A DNA stretch of 64,000 nucleotides from UBA10649 sp963842725 (GCA_963842725.1 CAWJHN010000004.1:1488001-1552000); one strand, 5' to 3'. Counted from the stretch's first letter, positions 26,489 to 39,404 are shown. Made by a program: numbers and translations. The notes: a model not told the origin generated them from the letters alone.

Positions 26489-27341
26489 CGGTCGTCGGCT
26501 CCTCGGCGCGCGCAGGTAGCGCTCGAACTCCCGGGCGATCGCCTCGCCGCTCGCCTCGGGCAGGTCGGTCGCGTCGCGTGCGTCCTCCAGCTGCTTCGAC
26601 GTACTCGGCGACCTCGTCGTCGTCGGCCGCGAGCTCGTCGACCCCCGTCTCCCACGCCCGCGCCTCGTCGACGAGGTCGCCCAGCGGCACCGGGATGTCG
26701 AGGATGTCCTCGATCCGCCGGACGAGCGCCAGCGTGGCCTTCGGGCAGGGCGGCTGCGCCACGTAGTGCGGCACGGCGGCCCACAGCGAGATCGACGGAC
26801 ATCCCGATACCGCGCGCACGCATCCTGCAGGACGCCGACGATGCCCGTCGGCCCCTCGTACGTCGACGGCTCGAGATCCAGCTCGGCCCCCATCGCGGCG
26901 TCCGAACGTCGTGCCGGTGACCGGCACGGGGCGGGTGTGCGGGATGTCCGACAGCAGCGCGCCCAGGGTCACGACCATCGAGACATCCAACTCGGCCGCG
27001 AGGCCGAGGATCTCCCGTACGAACTGCTGCCACTTCATGTTCGGCTCGATGCCCTGGACCAGCACGATGTCGCGCGGGTACAGGGGCACCCGCGCGACGT
27101 AGATGCGCGTCGCCGGCCACGTCAGGCTGCGCACCCCCGTCTCGTCGACGCTGATGTTCGGCCGGTTCACCTGGTAGTCGTAGTAGTCCTCCGAGTCCAG
27201 GTCGGCGAGCGGTTGCGCGTCCCACACGGTCCGCAGGTGCTCGATGGCGCCGGACGCGGCGTCGCCTGCGTCGTTCCAGCCCTCGAAGGCAGCAACCATG
27301 ACCGGGTCGACGAGCGTGGGGAACACGTCGAGCTCGATCAC
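26485..27341 (-). pseudogene. PAC2 family protein, interrupted by frameshifts
   Basis: A PAC2 (proteasome assembly chaperone 2-like) protein of about 283 residues once five inferred inserted bases are removed (near 26,902, 26,809, 26,799, 26,597 and 26,508). Typical segments are VMVAAFEGWNDAGDAASGAIEHL at the start, YYDYQVNRPN, VLVQGIEPNMKWQQF and ISLWAAVPHYVAQPPCPKATLALV. The end is rich in acidic residues. The GTG start at 27341 overlaps the upstream hydrolase stop (GTGA) and follows GGGAGG. Actinobacterial PAC2 proteins are common but of unclear role; a proteasome link is only suggested by the family name. Confidence 0.82.
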
Positions 27342-28234
27342 GGTCCTCCCTCCCGGCTCTCGCGCGAGCGCGTCGATGAATCCGGCGACGAGTGCCGGCC
27401 ACTGCAAGGGTACGTCGTGGATGGCGCCCGGCCACCGGTGCACGAGGCAGTTCGTCCCGTGACGCCGCCTGCCGGACCGCGCGGTCCTTCAGGCCGGCCG
27501 TCCACGGATCGCCCTGAGAGGCGCGGCCGTCGCAGACCGCGGCCCACACCGGAGTCCCGCCGCCTCCAGCACGTCGAGGTCGGCGGGCCGTCAACGTCGA
27601 GGAGCCCGTCGAGCACGCGCAGGTGCCGCTCCATGCCCGAGCCGGGTTCGCAGCAGGCCCGGCTCGTCGACGACGAAGGTCGGCTCAAGAGCCGCCGCGA
27701 CGCTCGTCGGACCAGCCGTCGTGGAGGTCGCCCAGCCGGATCATCGTCCCACAGTGCGCGGCCGGCAGGCCCAGCGCCGGCGGGGTGAGCCGGGCCCGGA
27801 CCTCGCTCGCGGGTCCCAGCCCGGCCGGCGACCACAGGCCGCCGTCGATCAGGCGCCACGGCCGGACCCGGTCCGGATGCCTCGCGGCCGCACGCAGGGC
27901 CACCGAGCCGCCCCACGAGTGCCCGACGATGACGGCGCGCGGCCCAGCCGAGCGCGTCGAGCACCGCCACGACGTCGCGGCGCACGCGGTGACGGAGAAG
28001 TCGGCCGAGACCGGGCGTGTCGGAGTCCCCGTGACCGCGCTGGTCGAGCGGCGGCGACGGGACGGGCCCGCATCCGGCGCACGACGGGTCCCCAGAAGGC
28101 ACGCTGCTGGCTGAGCCCGTGCAGGAGCAGGACCGGCGAGACCGATCCTGAGGGGCCGGCGTGCGAACCGGTCAGCCGAAGCGCGACTCCGGGCGCGACC
28201 GACGAACGCGACGTGCTCGCTCCGATGCCGTCAT
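27338..28234 (-). pseudogene. Alpha/beta hydrolase, interrupted by many frameshifts
   Basis: Pieces of one alpha/beta-hydrolase can be read in three alternating frames: LLLHGLSQQRAFWGPV (oxyanion region), LDQRGHGDSDTP, RDVVAVLDALGW, VIVGHSWGGSVALRAAARHPDRV (nucleophile elbow GHSWG), LIDGGLWSPAG, MERHLRVLDGLLDVD and, at the end, the catalytic-histidine segment LVHRWPGAIHDVPLQWP. I count at least eight frame changes. Most fit single inserted bases, and one or two could be a deletion. It starts at ATG 28234 with TACGGT six bases upstream, and the last bases overlap the PAC2 start. The substrate is unknown. Confidence 0.75.
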
Positions 28235-28246
28235 GCGACCACCGTA
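28235..28246 (-). promoter_or_regulatory. Leaderless -10 element for the hydrolase-PAC2 operon
   Basis: TACGGT (28246-28241), 6 bases, ATG at 28234. Confidence 0.45.
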
Positions 28247-28278
28247 GTGCGTGGACCGGCGCCGCCCGGCGGTATCGG

Positions 28279-28293
28279 TAGGCTTGCGGCATC
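28279..28293 (+). promoter_or_regulatory. -10 element for metH
   Basis: TAGGCT at 28279-28284 followed by 9 bases and ATG 28294. Spacing is 6 or 7 elsewhere, so this spacer may also contain an erroneous base. The 59-bp gap to the divergent gene is too short for a cobalamin riboswitch. Confidence 0.35.
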
Positions 28294-31855
<3,562 letters not shown>

Positions 31856-31862
31856 CGCACGA

Positions 31863-32531
31863 GCGCTGCGCCGCTCCGCCGTCCTGTTCGACATGGACGG
31901 GACACTGATCGACAGCGAGCACCTGTGGCTCGCGGGCGAGATCTCGGTCATGGACGCGCCTGGGCAGCGACTGGACGGCCGCAGGACCAGGCTGCCTGCC
32001 TGGGCGGGCCGCTCGAGCGAGTCGTCCGCTACATGATCGCCAAGGCCGGCGGCGATCACGATGCACGACGAGGTCGGCGCCATGCTGGTCGACGAGATGG
32101 AGCGCAGCCTGCGCGACAGCCCGCTCATCTGGCAGCCGGGCGCGCGCGATGTGCTCGTCGAGGCGCGGACCCTGGGCATCCCGACCGCCCTCGTGTCGGC
32201 GTCGTGGGGCCGGCTCATCGACGCCGTCAGCGGCAAGATCGACGCGGACCTGGGCAGGTCCGGGTTCGACGTGGTCGTCGCGGGCGACGACGTCGAGCAG
32301 GGCAAGCCCCATCCCGAGCCGTACCTCACCGCGGCCGATGCACTGGGGGTCGCCCCCGAGGGCTGCCTGGCCCTGGAGGACTCGCCCACCGGGGTCATGT
32401 CAGCGGTCACAGCCGGCTGCCGAGTCGTGGCGATCCCGCACATCGCACAGATCGACGAGGCTGGCGTGCTCGTCATCGACAGCCTGGTCGGCCGTCGCAT
32501 CGGCGAGCTCTGGCTGGCCGAGCGCGCCTGA
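31863..32531 (+). pseudogene. HAD-family phosphatase, interrupted by three frameshifts
   Basis: A HAD-IA hydrolase of about 220 residues (beta-phosphoglucomutase-like). The nucleophile motif AVLFDMDGTLIDSEHLW comes first, then VVRYMIAKAGGDHD, the cap region MLVDEMERSLRD, motif II PTALVSAS, and the acidic motif III/IV region VVAGDDVEQGKPHPEPYL with ALEDSPTGVMSA. Frame changes occur near 31,956, 31,985 and 32,060; after that the frame stays open to the stop. No start codon is visible in the first frame, and the true start probably overlaps the metH stop. It is the last gene of the error-rich stretch. The substrate is unknown. Confidence 0.8.
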
Positions 32532-32538
32532 CCGCCCG

Positions 32539-33402
32539 CTACTCGGCCGTGTCGGGATCGACCAGGGTCCGTGCGCTCGACGTCGGCCACGTATCGCGGG
32601 GCGGCAGGGGCGGCGGGGTCCCGCCCCAGGCGGGGCAGCGGTCCCGGTGACTGCACCAGTCGCACAGCCGAGACGGGGTCGCGGCGAACTGCGCGGCGTC
32701 GGCGGCGCCGGCGATGGCATCGCGAAGGGCCAGGACCTTTCGCTCGGTGTGCAGCAGGTCTGCCTCGTCCGGCTCGTACCGCAGGACCTCGCCGTTGCCG
32801 AGGTACATGAGTTGAAGGCGAACGGGGACCTGACCGGTCATGCGCCACCACACCAGCGCGTAGAAGCGCATCTGGAACATCGCCTTGGTCTCGAATCCCG
32901 CCTTCGGCGATCGGCCGGTCTTGTAGTCGACGATCCTGATGTGGCCGCCGGGGGTCATGTCGACCCGGTCGATGAAGCCGCGGATCTCGAACGACTCCGC
33001 CAACTGGGCCGACACGCCGATCTCGCGGGCGTGCGGCTCGAGCCGTGACGGATCCTCCAGCCCGAAGTAGGTCTCGAGCAGGAGAGCCGCATCGCCCTCG
33101 AACCCGCCGTCCGGCTCGCTGCGCAGCACGGCCGCGGAGGCCGGGTCGGACTCCGTGAGCTCGTCGAGCGCACGGCCCACGAGTGCCGTGGCGGAGGCGA
33201 CCGTCCGTTCGGGCGCCGGCAGGTCGAAGAGGGTCTCGAGGGCCCGGTGGACGAGCGTGCCGCGCACGGCCGCGACCGACGGTTCCTCGGGCAGTCGGTC
33301 GATCGAGCGGAACCGGAACAGCAGCGGGCAGGTCATGAAGTCGGCGGCGCGCGATGGCGACAGCGACGTCGGGAACGGGAGGTGGACGCCCTGTGACGGC
33401 AT
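32539..33402 (-). CDS. RecB-like PD-(D/E)XK nuclease family protein
   Basis: 287 residues of the RecB-nuclease/Cas4-like family. Motifs are GTLVHRALE near residue 60, RGFIDRVDM near residue 150 (catalytic Asp), IVDYKTGR near residue 168 (the DxK catalytic pair) and a C-terminal CDWCSHRDRC. The latter, with an N-terminal cysteine (TCPLLFRF), may hold an iron-sulfur cluster. The start at 33402 is set by TAGGCT seven bases upstream. It is divergent from trmI, the same arrangement as the mycobacterial Rv2118c-Rv2119 pair next to the proteasome locus. The cellular role is unknown. Confidence 0.85.
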   Translation of the reverse strand: MPSQGVHLPFPTSLSPSRAADFMTCPLLFRFRSIDRLPEEPSVAAVRGTLVHRALETLFDLPAPERTVASATALVGRALDELTESDPASAAVLRSEPDGGFEGDAALLLETYFGLEDPSRLEPHAREIGVSAQLAESFEIRGFIDRVDMTPGGHIRIVDYKTGRSPKAGFETKAMFQMRFYALVWWRMTGQVPVRLQLMYLGNGEVLRYEPDEADLLHTERKVLALRDAIAGAADAAQFAATPSRLCDWCSHRDRCPAWGGTPPPLPPRDTWPTSSARTLVDPDTAE

Positions 33403-33415
33403 GGACCGGAGCCTA
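33403..33415 (-). promoter_or_regulatory. Leaderless -10 element for the RecB-like gene
   Basis: TAGGCT (33415-33410), 7 bases, ATG at 33402. Confidence 0.5.
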
Positions 33416-33432
33416 GCCGCGGTGCCTGACGG

Positions 33433-33445
33433 TAGCCTTCCGCGC
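33433..33445 (+). promoter_or_regulatory. Leaderless -10 element for trmI
   Basis: TAGCCT at 33433-33438, 7 bases, GTG at 33446. Confidence 0.5.
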
Positions 33446-34375
33446 GTGTCCCCAACCCCTCGCCCGAGCGGCGACCAGAGCACCGCCCATCGTCGACGGG
33501 GTCCCTTCGCACCCGGAGACCTCGTTCAGCTCAGCGATCCCCGCGGCAAGATGCACACGATCACGCTCGAGGAGGGGCGCGTCTTCCACACGCACCGCGG
33601 ACAGCTCGCGCACGACGACATCCTCGGGCTGCCGGAGGGCAGCGTGATCGTGTCGACCAACGGCACGGGCTACCTTGCGCTACGGCCGCTGCTGGACGAC
33701 TTCGTGCTGTCCATGCCCCGGGGGGCGCAGGTGATCTACCCGAAGGACGCAGCCCGGATCGTGGGCCTGGCGAACCTGGGTGCCGGCGCCCGCGTGGCGG
33801 AGGCGGGGGTCGGCTCGGCCGCCCTCACCTGCTCGCTCCTGCGCGCGGTCGGCGACGAGGGGCACGTGTACAGCTACGAGCGTCGTGCCGACTTCGCCGC
33901 CGTCGCCTCCACCAACGTGCAGCGCTGGTTCGGATGCCTGCCCTCGGCCTGGACGCTCACGGTGGGGGACCTCGTCGAGTCCCTCGTCGAGCGCGACCTC
34001 GACGCGCTCGTCCTGGACATGCTCGCGCCTTGGGAATGCATCGAGGCCGCGGAGGCGGCGCTGGCGCCGGGCGGGGTGCTGGTCGTCTATGTCGCCACGA
34101 CCACCCAGATGTCCCGCCTCGTCGAGACCATGCGGGTCTCGGGCGGCTGGACGGAACCCCGGGCCGAGGAATCCCTGCTGCGCACCTGGCACCTGGAGGG
34201 GCTGGCGGTCCGGCCCGACCACCGCATGAACGGCCACACCGGGTTCCTGGTGACCGCCCGTCGGCTGGCGACCGGGGCCAGCCTGCCACCGCGCCGTCGG
34301 CGCCCCGCACCCGGCGCGTACGGCGTCGACTACACGGGTCCGGGCTCGGGGCAGGACGAGCCGGACGGCGACTGA
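33446..34375 (+). CDS. trmI: tRNA (adenine-N1)-methyltransferase TrmI
   Basis: 309 residues. The N-terminal beta-domain is followed by a Rossmann methyltransferase core with the SAM motif VAEAGVGSAALTCSLLRAVG near residue 115. The conserved VLDMLAPWECIEAAEAALAPGGVLVVYVAT is near residue 190, and RPDHRMNGHTGFLVTARR is at the end. The enzyme makes m1A58 in the T-loop of tRNAs as a tetramer. It is the bacterial homologue of Rv2118c. A basic tail (LPPRRRRPAPGAYG) follows. The start is GTG 33446; longer in-frame starts run into the divergent nuclease gene. Confidence 0.92.
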   Translation: MSPTPRPSGDQSTAHRRRGPFAPGDLVQLSDPRGKMHTITLEEGRVFHTHRGQLAHDDILGLPEGSVIVSTNGTGYLALRPLLDDFVLSMPRGAQVIYPKDAARIVGLANLGAGARVAEAGVGSAALTCSLLRAVGDEGHVYSYERRADFAAVASTNVQRWFGCLPSAWTLTVGDLVESLVERDLDALVLDMLAPWECIEAAEAALAPGGVLVVYVATTTQMSRLVETMRVSGGWTEPRAEESLLRTWHLEGLAVRPDHRMNGHTGFLVTARRLATGASLPPRRRRPAPGAYGVDYTGPGSGQDEPDGD

Positions 34376-34407
34376 CACGGGTCCGCGGCATTTCGCGCCG
34401 CTCGGGT

Positions 34408-34413
34408 TACAGT
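34408..34413 (+). promoter_or_regulatory. -10 element for mpa
   Basis: TACAGT about 27 bases before ATG 34441, with ribosome site GGGAGG at 34431-34436. mpa would thus have a short leader, unlike pup and pafA. Confidence 0.35.
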
Positions 34414-34440
34414 GGCGGCGAGCACACACCGGGAGGCGAC

Positions 34441-36099
34441 ATGTCCGACCCATCCCTGCCGTCCAGGGACCTCGCGCTCGAGTCCGCGCTGACCGAGGTC
34501 CGGTCCGAGCTTGCCGCTCAGAAGGACCACAACGCGCGGCTCATCTCGACGCTGCGCGACGCACGCGAGCAGATCGTCACCCTCAAGCAGGAGGTCGACC
34601 GGCTCGGCCAGCCGCCCAGCGGCTTCGCCACCTTCCTGGCCCGCCATGACGACGGCACGATCGACATCGTGTCCGCGGGCCGCAAGCTTCGCGTTGCCCT
34701 GAGCCCTGCGATCGACGCCGATCGGCTCTTCCCGGGCCAGGAGGTGCTGCTCAACGAGTCCCTCAACGTGGTCGACGTGCTGTCGGTCGACGACGTCGGC
34801 GAGCTGGTCGTGCTCAAGGAGTTCCTCGACGACGGCGCGCGCGCCCTGGTGGTCGGTCACACGGACGAGGAGCGCGTCGTCCGGGTGGCGCAGCCCCTTC
34901 GCGAGATGCGGATCCGCGCGGGCGACTCGCTGCTGTGCGACGTGCGCTCCGGCTACGTGTACGAGCGGATTCCCAAGTCCGAGGTCGAGGAGCTCATCCT
35001 CGAGGAGGTGCCCGATATCCGGTATCAGGACATCGGCGGACTGGGCGAGCAGATCGAGGCGATCCGCGATGCGGTCGAACTGCCGTTCATGCATCCCGAC
35101 CTGTTCGCGGAGCACGACCTCAAGCCCCCGAAGGGGATCCTGCTGTACGGACCGCCCGGCTGCGGCAAGACCCTGATCGCCAAGGCGGTCGCGAACTCCC
35201 TCGCGCGCAAGATCGCCGAGCGGACCGGTCGTGACGAGGGGCGCTCCTTCTTCCTCAACATCAAGGGCCCCGAGCTCCTGAACAAGTACGTCGGCGAGAC
35301 CGAGCGGCACATCCGGCTGGTGTTCCAGCGGGCCCGCGAGAAGGCGTCCGAGGGCATGCCGGTCATCGTGTTCTTCGACGAGATGGATTCGCTGTTCCGG
35401 ACGCGCGGCTCCGGGGTCTCCAGCGACGTCGAGAACACGATCGTCCCGCAGCTGCTCAGCGAGATCGACGGGGTCGAGAGCCTCGACAACGTCATCGTCA
35501 TCGGCGCCTCGAACCGCGAGGACATGATCGACCCGGCGATCCTGCGCCCGGGCCGCCTCGACGTGAAGATCAAGATCGAGCGCCCCGACGCCGAGGCGGC
35601 TCGGGACATCTTCAGCAAGTACCTCGTCCCGACGCTGCCGCTCCATCGGGAGGACCTCGCCGAGCACGGCGGCGACGCCGACGCGGCCTGTCGGGGGATG
35701 ATCATGCGGGCCGTCGAGCGCATGTACGCCGAGACCGAGGAGAACAGGTTCCTCGAGGTCACCTACGCCAACGGCGACAAGGAGATCCTCTACTTCAAGG
35801 ACTTCAACTCCGGGGCGATGATCGAGAACATCGTTGCCCGGGCCAAGAAGAGCGCCATCAAGGACTTCCTCGACCAGGGCGAGAAGGGGATCCGGGTCCA
35901 TCACGTCCTGTCCGCGTGCATCGACGAGTTCCGCGAGAACGAGGACCTCCCGAACACCACGAACCCCGACGACTGGGCGCGCATCTCCGGCAAGAAGGGC
36001 GAGCGCATCGTGTTCATCCGGACGCTGATCCAGGGCAAGAAGGGCTCCGAGCCGGGCCGGTCGATCGAGAACGTCGCGAACACCGGGCAGTACCTGTAG
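34441..36099 (+). CDS. mpa: Proteasome-associated AAA ATPase (Mpa/ARC)
   Basis: 552 residues. An N-terminal coiled coil (about residues 15-60) binds pupylated proteins. Two OB-fold domains follow (about 60-195), then the AAA core with Walker A GPPGCGKT near residue 238, Walker B VIVFFDEMDSLF near residue 308 and the arginine-finger region NPRE/ILRPGRLDVK. The C-terminus ends GQYL, the penultimate-tyrosine tail that docks into the 20S core and opens its gate. The hexamer unfolds Pup-tagged substrates in the cytoplasm. The ATG at 34441 has a good ribosome site. It is followed 31 bp later by dop. Confidence 0.96.
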   Translation: MSDPSLPSRDLALESALTEVRSELAAQKDHNARLISTLRDAREQIVTLKQEVDRLGQPPSGFATFLARHDDGTIDIVSAGRKLRVALSPAIDADRLFPGQEVLLNESLNVVDVLSVDDVGELVVLKEFLDDGARALVVGHTDEERVVRVAQPLREMRIRAGDSLLCDVRSGYVYERIPKSEVEELILEEVPDIRYQDIGGLGEQIEAIRDAVELPFMHPDLFAEHDLKPPKGILLYGPPGCGKTLIAKAVANSLARKIAERTGRDEGRSFFLNIKGPELLNKYVGETERHIRLVFQRAREKASEGMPVIVFFDEMDSLFRTRGSGVSSDVENTIVPQLLSEIDGVESLDNVIVIGASNREDMIDPAILRPGRLDVKIKIERPDAEAARDIFSKYLVPTLPLHREDLAEHGGDADAACRGMIMRAVERMYAETEENRFLEVTYANGDKEILYFKDFNSGAMIENIVARAKKSAIKDFLDQGEKGIRVHHVLSACIDEFRENEDLPNTTNPDDWARISGKKGERIVFIRTLIQGKKGSEPGRSIENVANTGQYL

Positions 36100-36130
36100 T
36101 GCGGATCCCGCCCCACCGGAGGCGGTGCGC

Positions 36131-37654
36131 ATGAGCGTCCACCGCATCATGGGCATCGAGACCGAGTACGGCATCTCGGTGCCGGGGCACCCGAGCATCA
36201 ACGCGATGGCGACCAGTTCGCAGATCGTCAACGCCTACGGACAGGCAGTGGCGCGGGGCGGACGCTACGCGGCGCACTGGGACTACGTCGTCGAGAGCCC
36301 GCTGCGCGACGCGCGCGGTTTCGACATGTCGAGGGCAGAGGCCGACCCGTCCCAGTTGACGGACGACGACACCGGCATGGCCAACGTCATCCTCACCAAC
36401 GGGGCACGGCTGTACGTCGACCACGCGCATCCGGAGTACTCCAGTCCGGAGGTCACCAATCCGCGGGACGCCGTCCTGTGGGACCGAGCGGGAGTGACCG
36501 TCATGCAGCGCGCCATGGAGCTCGCGGCCGGCGCGCCCGGTGGGCAGCAGATCCTGCTGTACAAGAACAACACCGACAACAAGGGCGCGTCCTACGGCAC
36601 CCACGAGAACTACCTGATGCGGCGCTCGACGCCGTTCGCCGACATCGTTCGACACCTCACGCCGTTCTTCGTCACCCGCCAGGTCTATGCGGGCGCAGGC
36701 CGGCTCGGCATCGGCCAGGACGGTCGGGCGAAGCGGTTCCAGCTCAGCCAGCGCGCCGACTTCTTCGAGGTCGAGGTGGGACTCGAGACCACCCTCAAGC
36801 GACCGATCATCAACACTCGCGACGAGCCGCATGCCGATCCCGAGCACTACCGTCGGCTGCACGTGATCGTCGGTGACGCGAACATGAGCGACACGGCCAC
36901 CTTCCTCAAGATGGGGGCAACCTCCATCGTCCTGTCCATGGTCGAGGCGGGGTACCTCCGCGCCGTCGACTGGACGCCGCTTCACCCGGTCGCCGAGATG
37001 CACGCGGTCTCGCACGACACCGACCTGGTGCACGAGATCACCATGACCAGTGGCCGACGCCTGACCGCGTTGCAGGTCCAGTGGGAGTACCTGGCCGCGG
37101 CCCGGGAGTTCTGCGGCACCCACTCCGACCTCGACGACCAGACCTTCGAGGTGCTGGAGGACTGGGAGCGGATCCTCACCGGCCTCGGAGGTGACCATTC
37201 GACCCTCGCCACGGAGGTCGACTGGATCGCCAAGCGCGCGCTCATGCAGGGCTTCATGGAGCGCGACGGCCTCGAGTGGGATTCGCCGCGCCTGCAGTTG
37301 ATCGACCTCCAGTACTCCGACATCCGGCCCGATCGCGGGCTGGCCGCCCGCCTGGAGGCCCGCGGGCTCCTGCGACGCCTGGTTACCGACCAGGAGGTGG
37401 ACCGGGCGGTCGAGTACCCGCCTGACGACACGCGCGCCTACTTCCGGGGGGAGTGCATCCGCCGCTACCCGGACGCGGTCGCGGCCGCCTCGTGGGACTC
37501 CGTCGTGTTCGACGTCCCGGGCAGCGAGTCGCTGATGCGCGTTCCCACCCTCGAGCCGACGCGGGGCACCCGATCGCATGTGGGCGCGCTGCTCGACCGC
37601 TCACCCGACGTCACGACGCTGATCGGCAGGCTCAGCGCGGGCAGCCCGCGATAG
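36131..37654 (+). CDS. dop: Pup deamidase/depupylase
   Basis: 507 residues of the carboxylate-amine ligase-like fold shared with PafA and glutamine synthetase. IMGIETEYGISVPGHPSINA opens the protein; ETEYG holds the metal-binding glutamates, and the PGHPSIN-type segment marks Dop rather than PafA. RPIINTRDEPHADP near residue 235 is the shared nucleotide/metal region. Dop deamidates the C-terminal Gln of Pup to Glu and also cleaves Pup from substrates. ATG 36131 is preferred over the GTG six bases earlier because GGAGG lies 8 bases upstream. Its TAG stop is also the first half of the pup -10 element. Confidence 0.95.
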   Translation: MSVHRIMGIETEYGISVPGHPSINAMATSSQIVNAYGQAVARGGRYAAHWDYVVESPLRDARGFDMSRAEADPSQLTDDDTGMANVILTNGARLYVDHAHPEYSSPEVTNPRDAVLWDRAGVTVMQRAMELAAGAPGGQQILLYKNNTDNKGASYGTHENYLMRRSTPFADIVRHLTPFFVTRQVYAGAGRLGIGQDGRAKRFQLSQRADFFEVEVGLETTLKRPIINTRDEPHADPEHYRRLHVIVGDANMSDTATFLKMGATSIVLSMVEAGYLRAVDWTPLHPVAEMHAVSHDTDLVHEITMTSGRRLTALQVQWEYLAAAREFCGTHSDLDDQTFEVLEDWERILTGLGGDHSTLATEVDWIAKRALMQGFMERDGLEWDSPRLQLIDLQYSDIRPDRGLAARLEARGLLRRLVTDQEVDRAVEYPPDDTRAYFRGECIRRYPDAVAAASWDSVVFDVPGSESLMRVPTLEPTRGTRSHVGALLDRSPDVTTLIGRLSAGSPR

Positions 37655-37663
37655 CCTTGCCAC
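37652..37663 (+). promoter_or_regulatory. Leaderless -10 element for pup, overlapping the dop stop codon
   Basis: TAGCCT at 37652-37657, 6 bases, ATG at 37664. The first three bases are the stop codon of dop. Confidence 0.5.
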
Positions 37664-37861
37664 ATGCCACAGCGTGAGAACGCAGACCAGCGTCGCGCGC
37701 AGCGCGATGTCGAGACTGACGAGGAGACCGTCCAGGTCCCGGATGCGACGACGTCCGCGCTCGACTCGGACGTCGACTCCATCCTCGACGAGATCGACAG
37801 CGTCCTGGAGGAGAACGCGGAGGACTTCGTCAAGTCCTTCGTGCAGAAGGGCGGCCAGTGA
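37664..37861 (+). CDS. pup: Prokaryotic ubiquitin-like protein Pup (Gln form)
   Basis: 65 residues, intrinsically disordered and acidic. The central segment DVDSILDEIDSVLEENAEDFVKSFVQKGGQ forms the helix that binds the Mpa coiled coil. It ends in GGQ, so Dop must deamidate the terminal glutamine before PafA can ligate it to lysines. Its stop codon overlaps the prcB GTG start by 4 bases, which couples tag and protease synthesis. Confidence 0.97.
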   Translation: MPQRENADQRRAQRDVETDEETVQVPDATTSALDSDVDSILDEIDSVLEENAEDFVKSFVQKGGQ

Positions 37862-38691
37862 GCTCCCCTCTAGGGCTGCCGGACCCCTACCGGGCCACCG
37901 GCACGGCGTCGTTCGTCGAGTTCCTGACGGCCCTGCACCCTGAGCGACTGCGCTACGAGCCGATGTCGGCCGGCCCGCATGCGTCCCTGGCTCCCCATGG
38001 CACCACCATCGTGGCCCTCCGAACCGCGGATGGGGTGGTGATGGCCGGCGACCGACGGGCCACCATGGGAAACCTCATCGCCCAGAACGACATCGAGAAG
38101 GTGTTCGCCGCAGACGACCGCTCCGTGATCGGGATCGCCGGCACGGCCGGGCTGGCGGTAGAGCTCGTCCGGCTCTTCCAGGTCGAGCTCGAGCACTACG
38201 AGAAGATCGAGGGCGTCCCGCTGTCGTTGGACGGCAAGGCCAACCGCCTGGCCACCCTGCTCAGGGGCAACCTGGGCATGGCGATGCAGGGCCTGGCGAT
38301 CGTGCCCCTCTTCGCGGGGTTCGACGCCGGCCGGTCCACGGGCCGGATCTTCTCCTACGACGTCACGGGCGGACGCTACGAGGAGCACGACTTCTACGCG
38401 GTCGGCTCCGGAGCCAGCTTCGCGCGCGGCTCGCTCAAGAAGCTCTTCCGGCGGGGCGCGACCGCCGATGAGGCGGTTCGCGCAGCACTGCAGGCGCTGT
38501 ACGACGCCGCCGACGACGACAGCGCGACGGGGGGCCCGGACATGGCGCGGGGCATCTATCCCGTCGTGGCCACCGTGGACGCGAGTGGCGTCCGCCTCCT
38601 GGCCGAGGGAGACCTCGAGCCGCGCGTGCGGGCCATGCTCGCCGACCGCATGAACCGTCCCCGCGACGATGCGCAGGGGGAGCCGGCATGA
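37858..38691 (+). CDS. prcB: 20S proteasome beta subunit
   Basis: 277 residues. A 48-residue propeptide ends at HG, and the mature protein begins with the catalytic threonine at position 49 (TTIVALR). The conserved Asp and Lys of the active site lie in ADGVVMAGDRRAT shortly after; the lysine position is replaced by arginine in the visible DRRAT, as in actinobacterial PrcB proteins. GTAGLAVELVRLF and YAVGSGASFARG are typical later blocks. Fourteen copies form the two inner rings of the core. It overlaps pup and prcA by 4 bases each. Confidence 0.96.
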   Translation: MSSPLGLPDPYRATGTASFVEFLTALHPERLRYEPMSAGPHASLAPHGTTIVALRTADGVVMAGDRRATMGNLIAQNDIEKVFAADDRSVIGIAGTAGLAVELVRLFQVELEHYEKIEGVPLSLDGKANRLATLLRGNLGMAMQGLAIVPLFAGFDAGRSTGRIFSYDVTGGRYEEHDFYAVGSGASFARGSLKKLFRRGATADEAVRAALQALYDAADDDSATGGPDMARGIYPVVATVDASGVRLLAEGDLEPRVRAMLADRMNRPRDDAQGEPA

Positions 38692-39380
38692 GCGTCCCGT
38701 TCTATGTCTCGCCCGAGCAGATCATGCGCGACAAGGCCGACTTCGCGCGCAAGGGGATCGCCCGGGGTCGAAGCGTCGTCGTGATGCAGTACGACGCCGG
38801 CATCGTCTTCGTCGCCGAGAATCCCTCGCGCGCGCTCCACAAGATCAGCGAGCTCTACGACCGCATCGGCTTCGCCGCGGTCGGCAAGTACAACGAGTTC
38901 GAGTCCCTCCGGGTGGCGGGCGTGCGCCTGGCCGACATGCGCGGCTACTCCTACGACCGCACCGACGTGACGGGGCGCAGCCTGGCGAACGCGTACGCGC
39001 AGACCCTCGGCACGATCTTCACCGAGACCGCGAAGCCGTTCGAGGTCGAGATCGTCGTCGCCGAGGTGGGTCACGAGGCGACGGAGGACCAGCTGTACCG
39101 GCTGATGTTCGACGGTTCCGTGGCGGACGAGCGCGGCTATGTGGCCATGGGCGGCTCGGTCGAGCCCATCACCACCGCGCTGGCGGAGGCGTGGCACGAG
39201 GCCATGACACTCAGGGAGTGCGTCCGCCTGGCGGTCGGCCTGCTGGGCCAGCACGGTGACGAGCGGCCGCGCGACCTCGAGCCGGCGCAGCTCGAGGTGG
39301 CCGTTCTCGAGCGCGTCCGTACCCGCCGAACCTTCCAACGGCTCGCCAACGGCGAACTTGCCGTCCTGCTCGCCGACTGA
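38688..39380 (+). CDS. prcA: 20S proteasome alpha subunit
   Basis: 230 residues. The N-terminal MSVPFYVSPEQIMRDKADFARKGIARGRSVV contains the gate-forming tail and helix H0 typical of actinobacterial PrcA. No catalytic N-terminal threonine is present. Fourteen copies form the outer rings, which close the pore and dock Mpa through its GQYL tail. It is translationally coupled to prcB by a 4-base overlap. pafA follows after 36 bp with its own promoter. Confidence 0.95.
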   Translation: MSVPFYVSPEQIMRDKADFARKGIARGRSVVVMQYDAGIVFVAENPSRALHKISELYDRIGFAAVGKYNEFESLRVAGVRLADMRGYSYDRTDVTGRSLANAYAQTLGTIFTETAKPFEVEIVVAEVGHEATEDQLYRLMFDGSVADERGYVAMGGSVEPITTALAEAWHEAMTLRECVRLAVGLLGQHGDERPRDLEPAQLEVAVLERVRTRRTFQRLANGELAVLLAD

Positions 39381-39404
39381 GGCGCTCGACGCCCGCGACC
39401 GACG

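Noticed and set aside
28235..28293. A cobalamin riboswitch in front of metH.
   Set aside because: Only 59 bp separate it from the divergent hydrolase gene, and no B12-box-like sequence is present.
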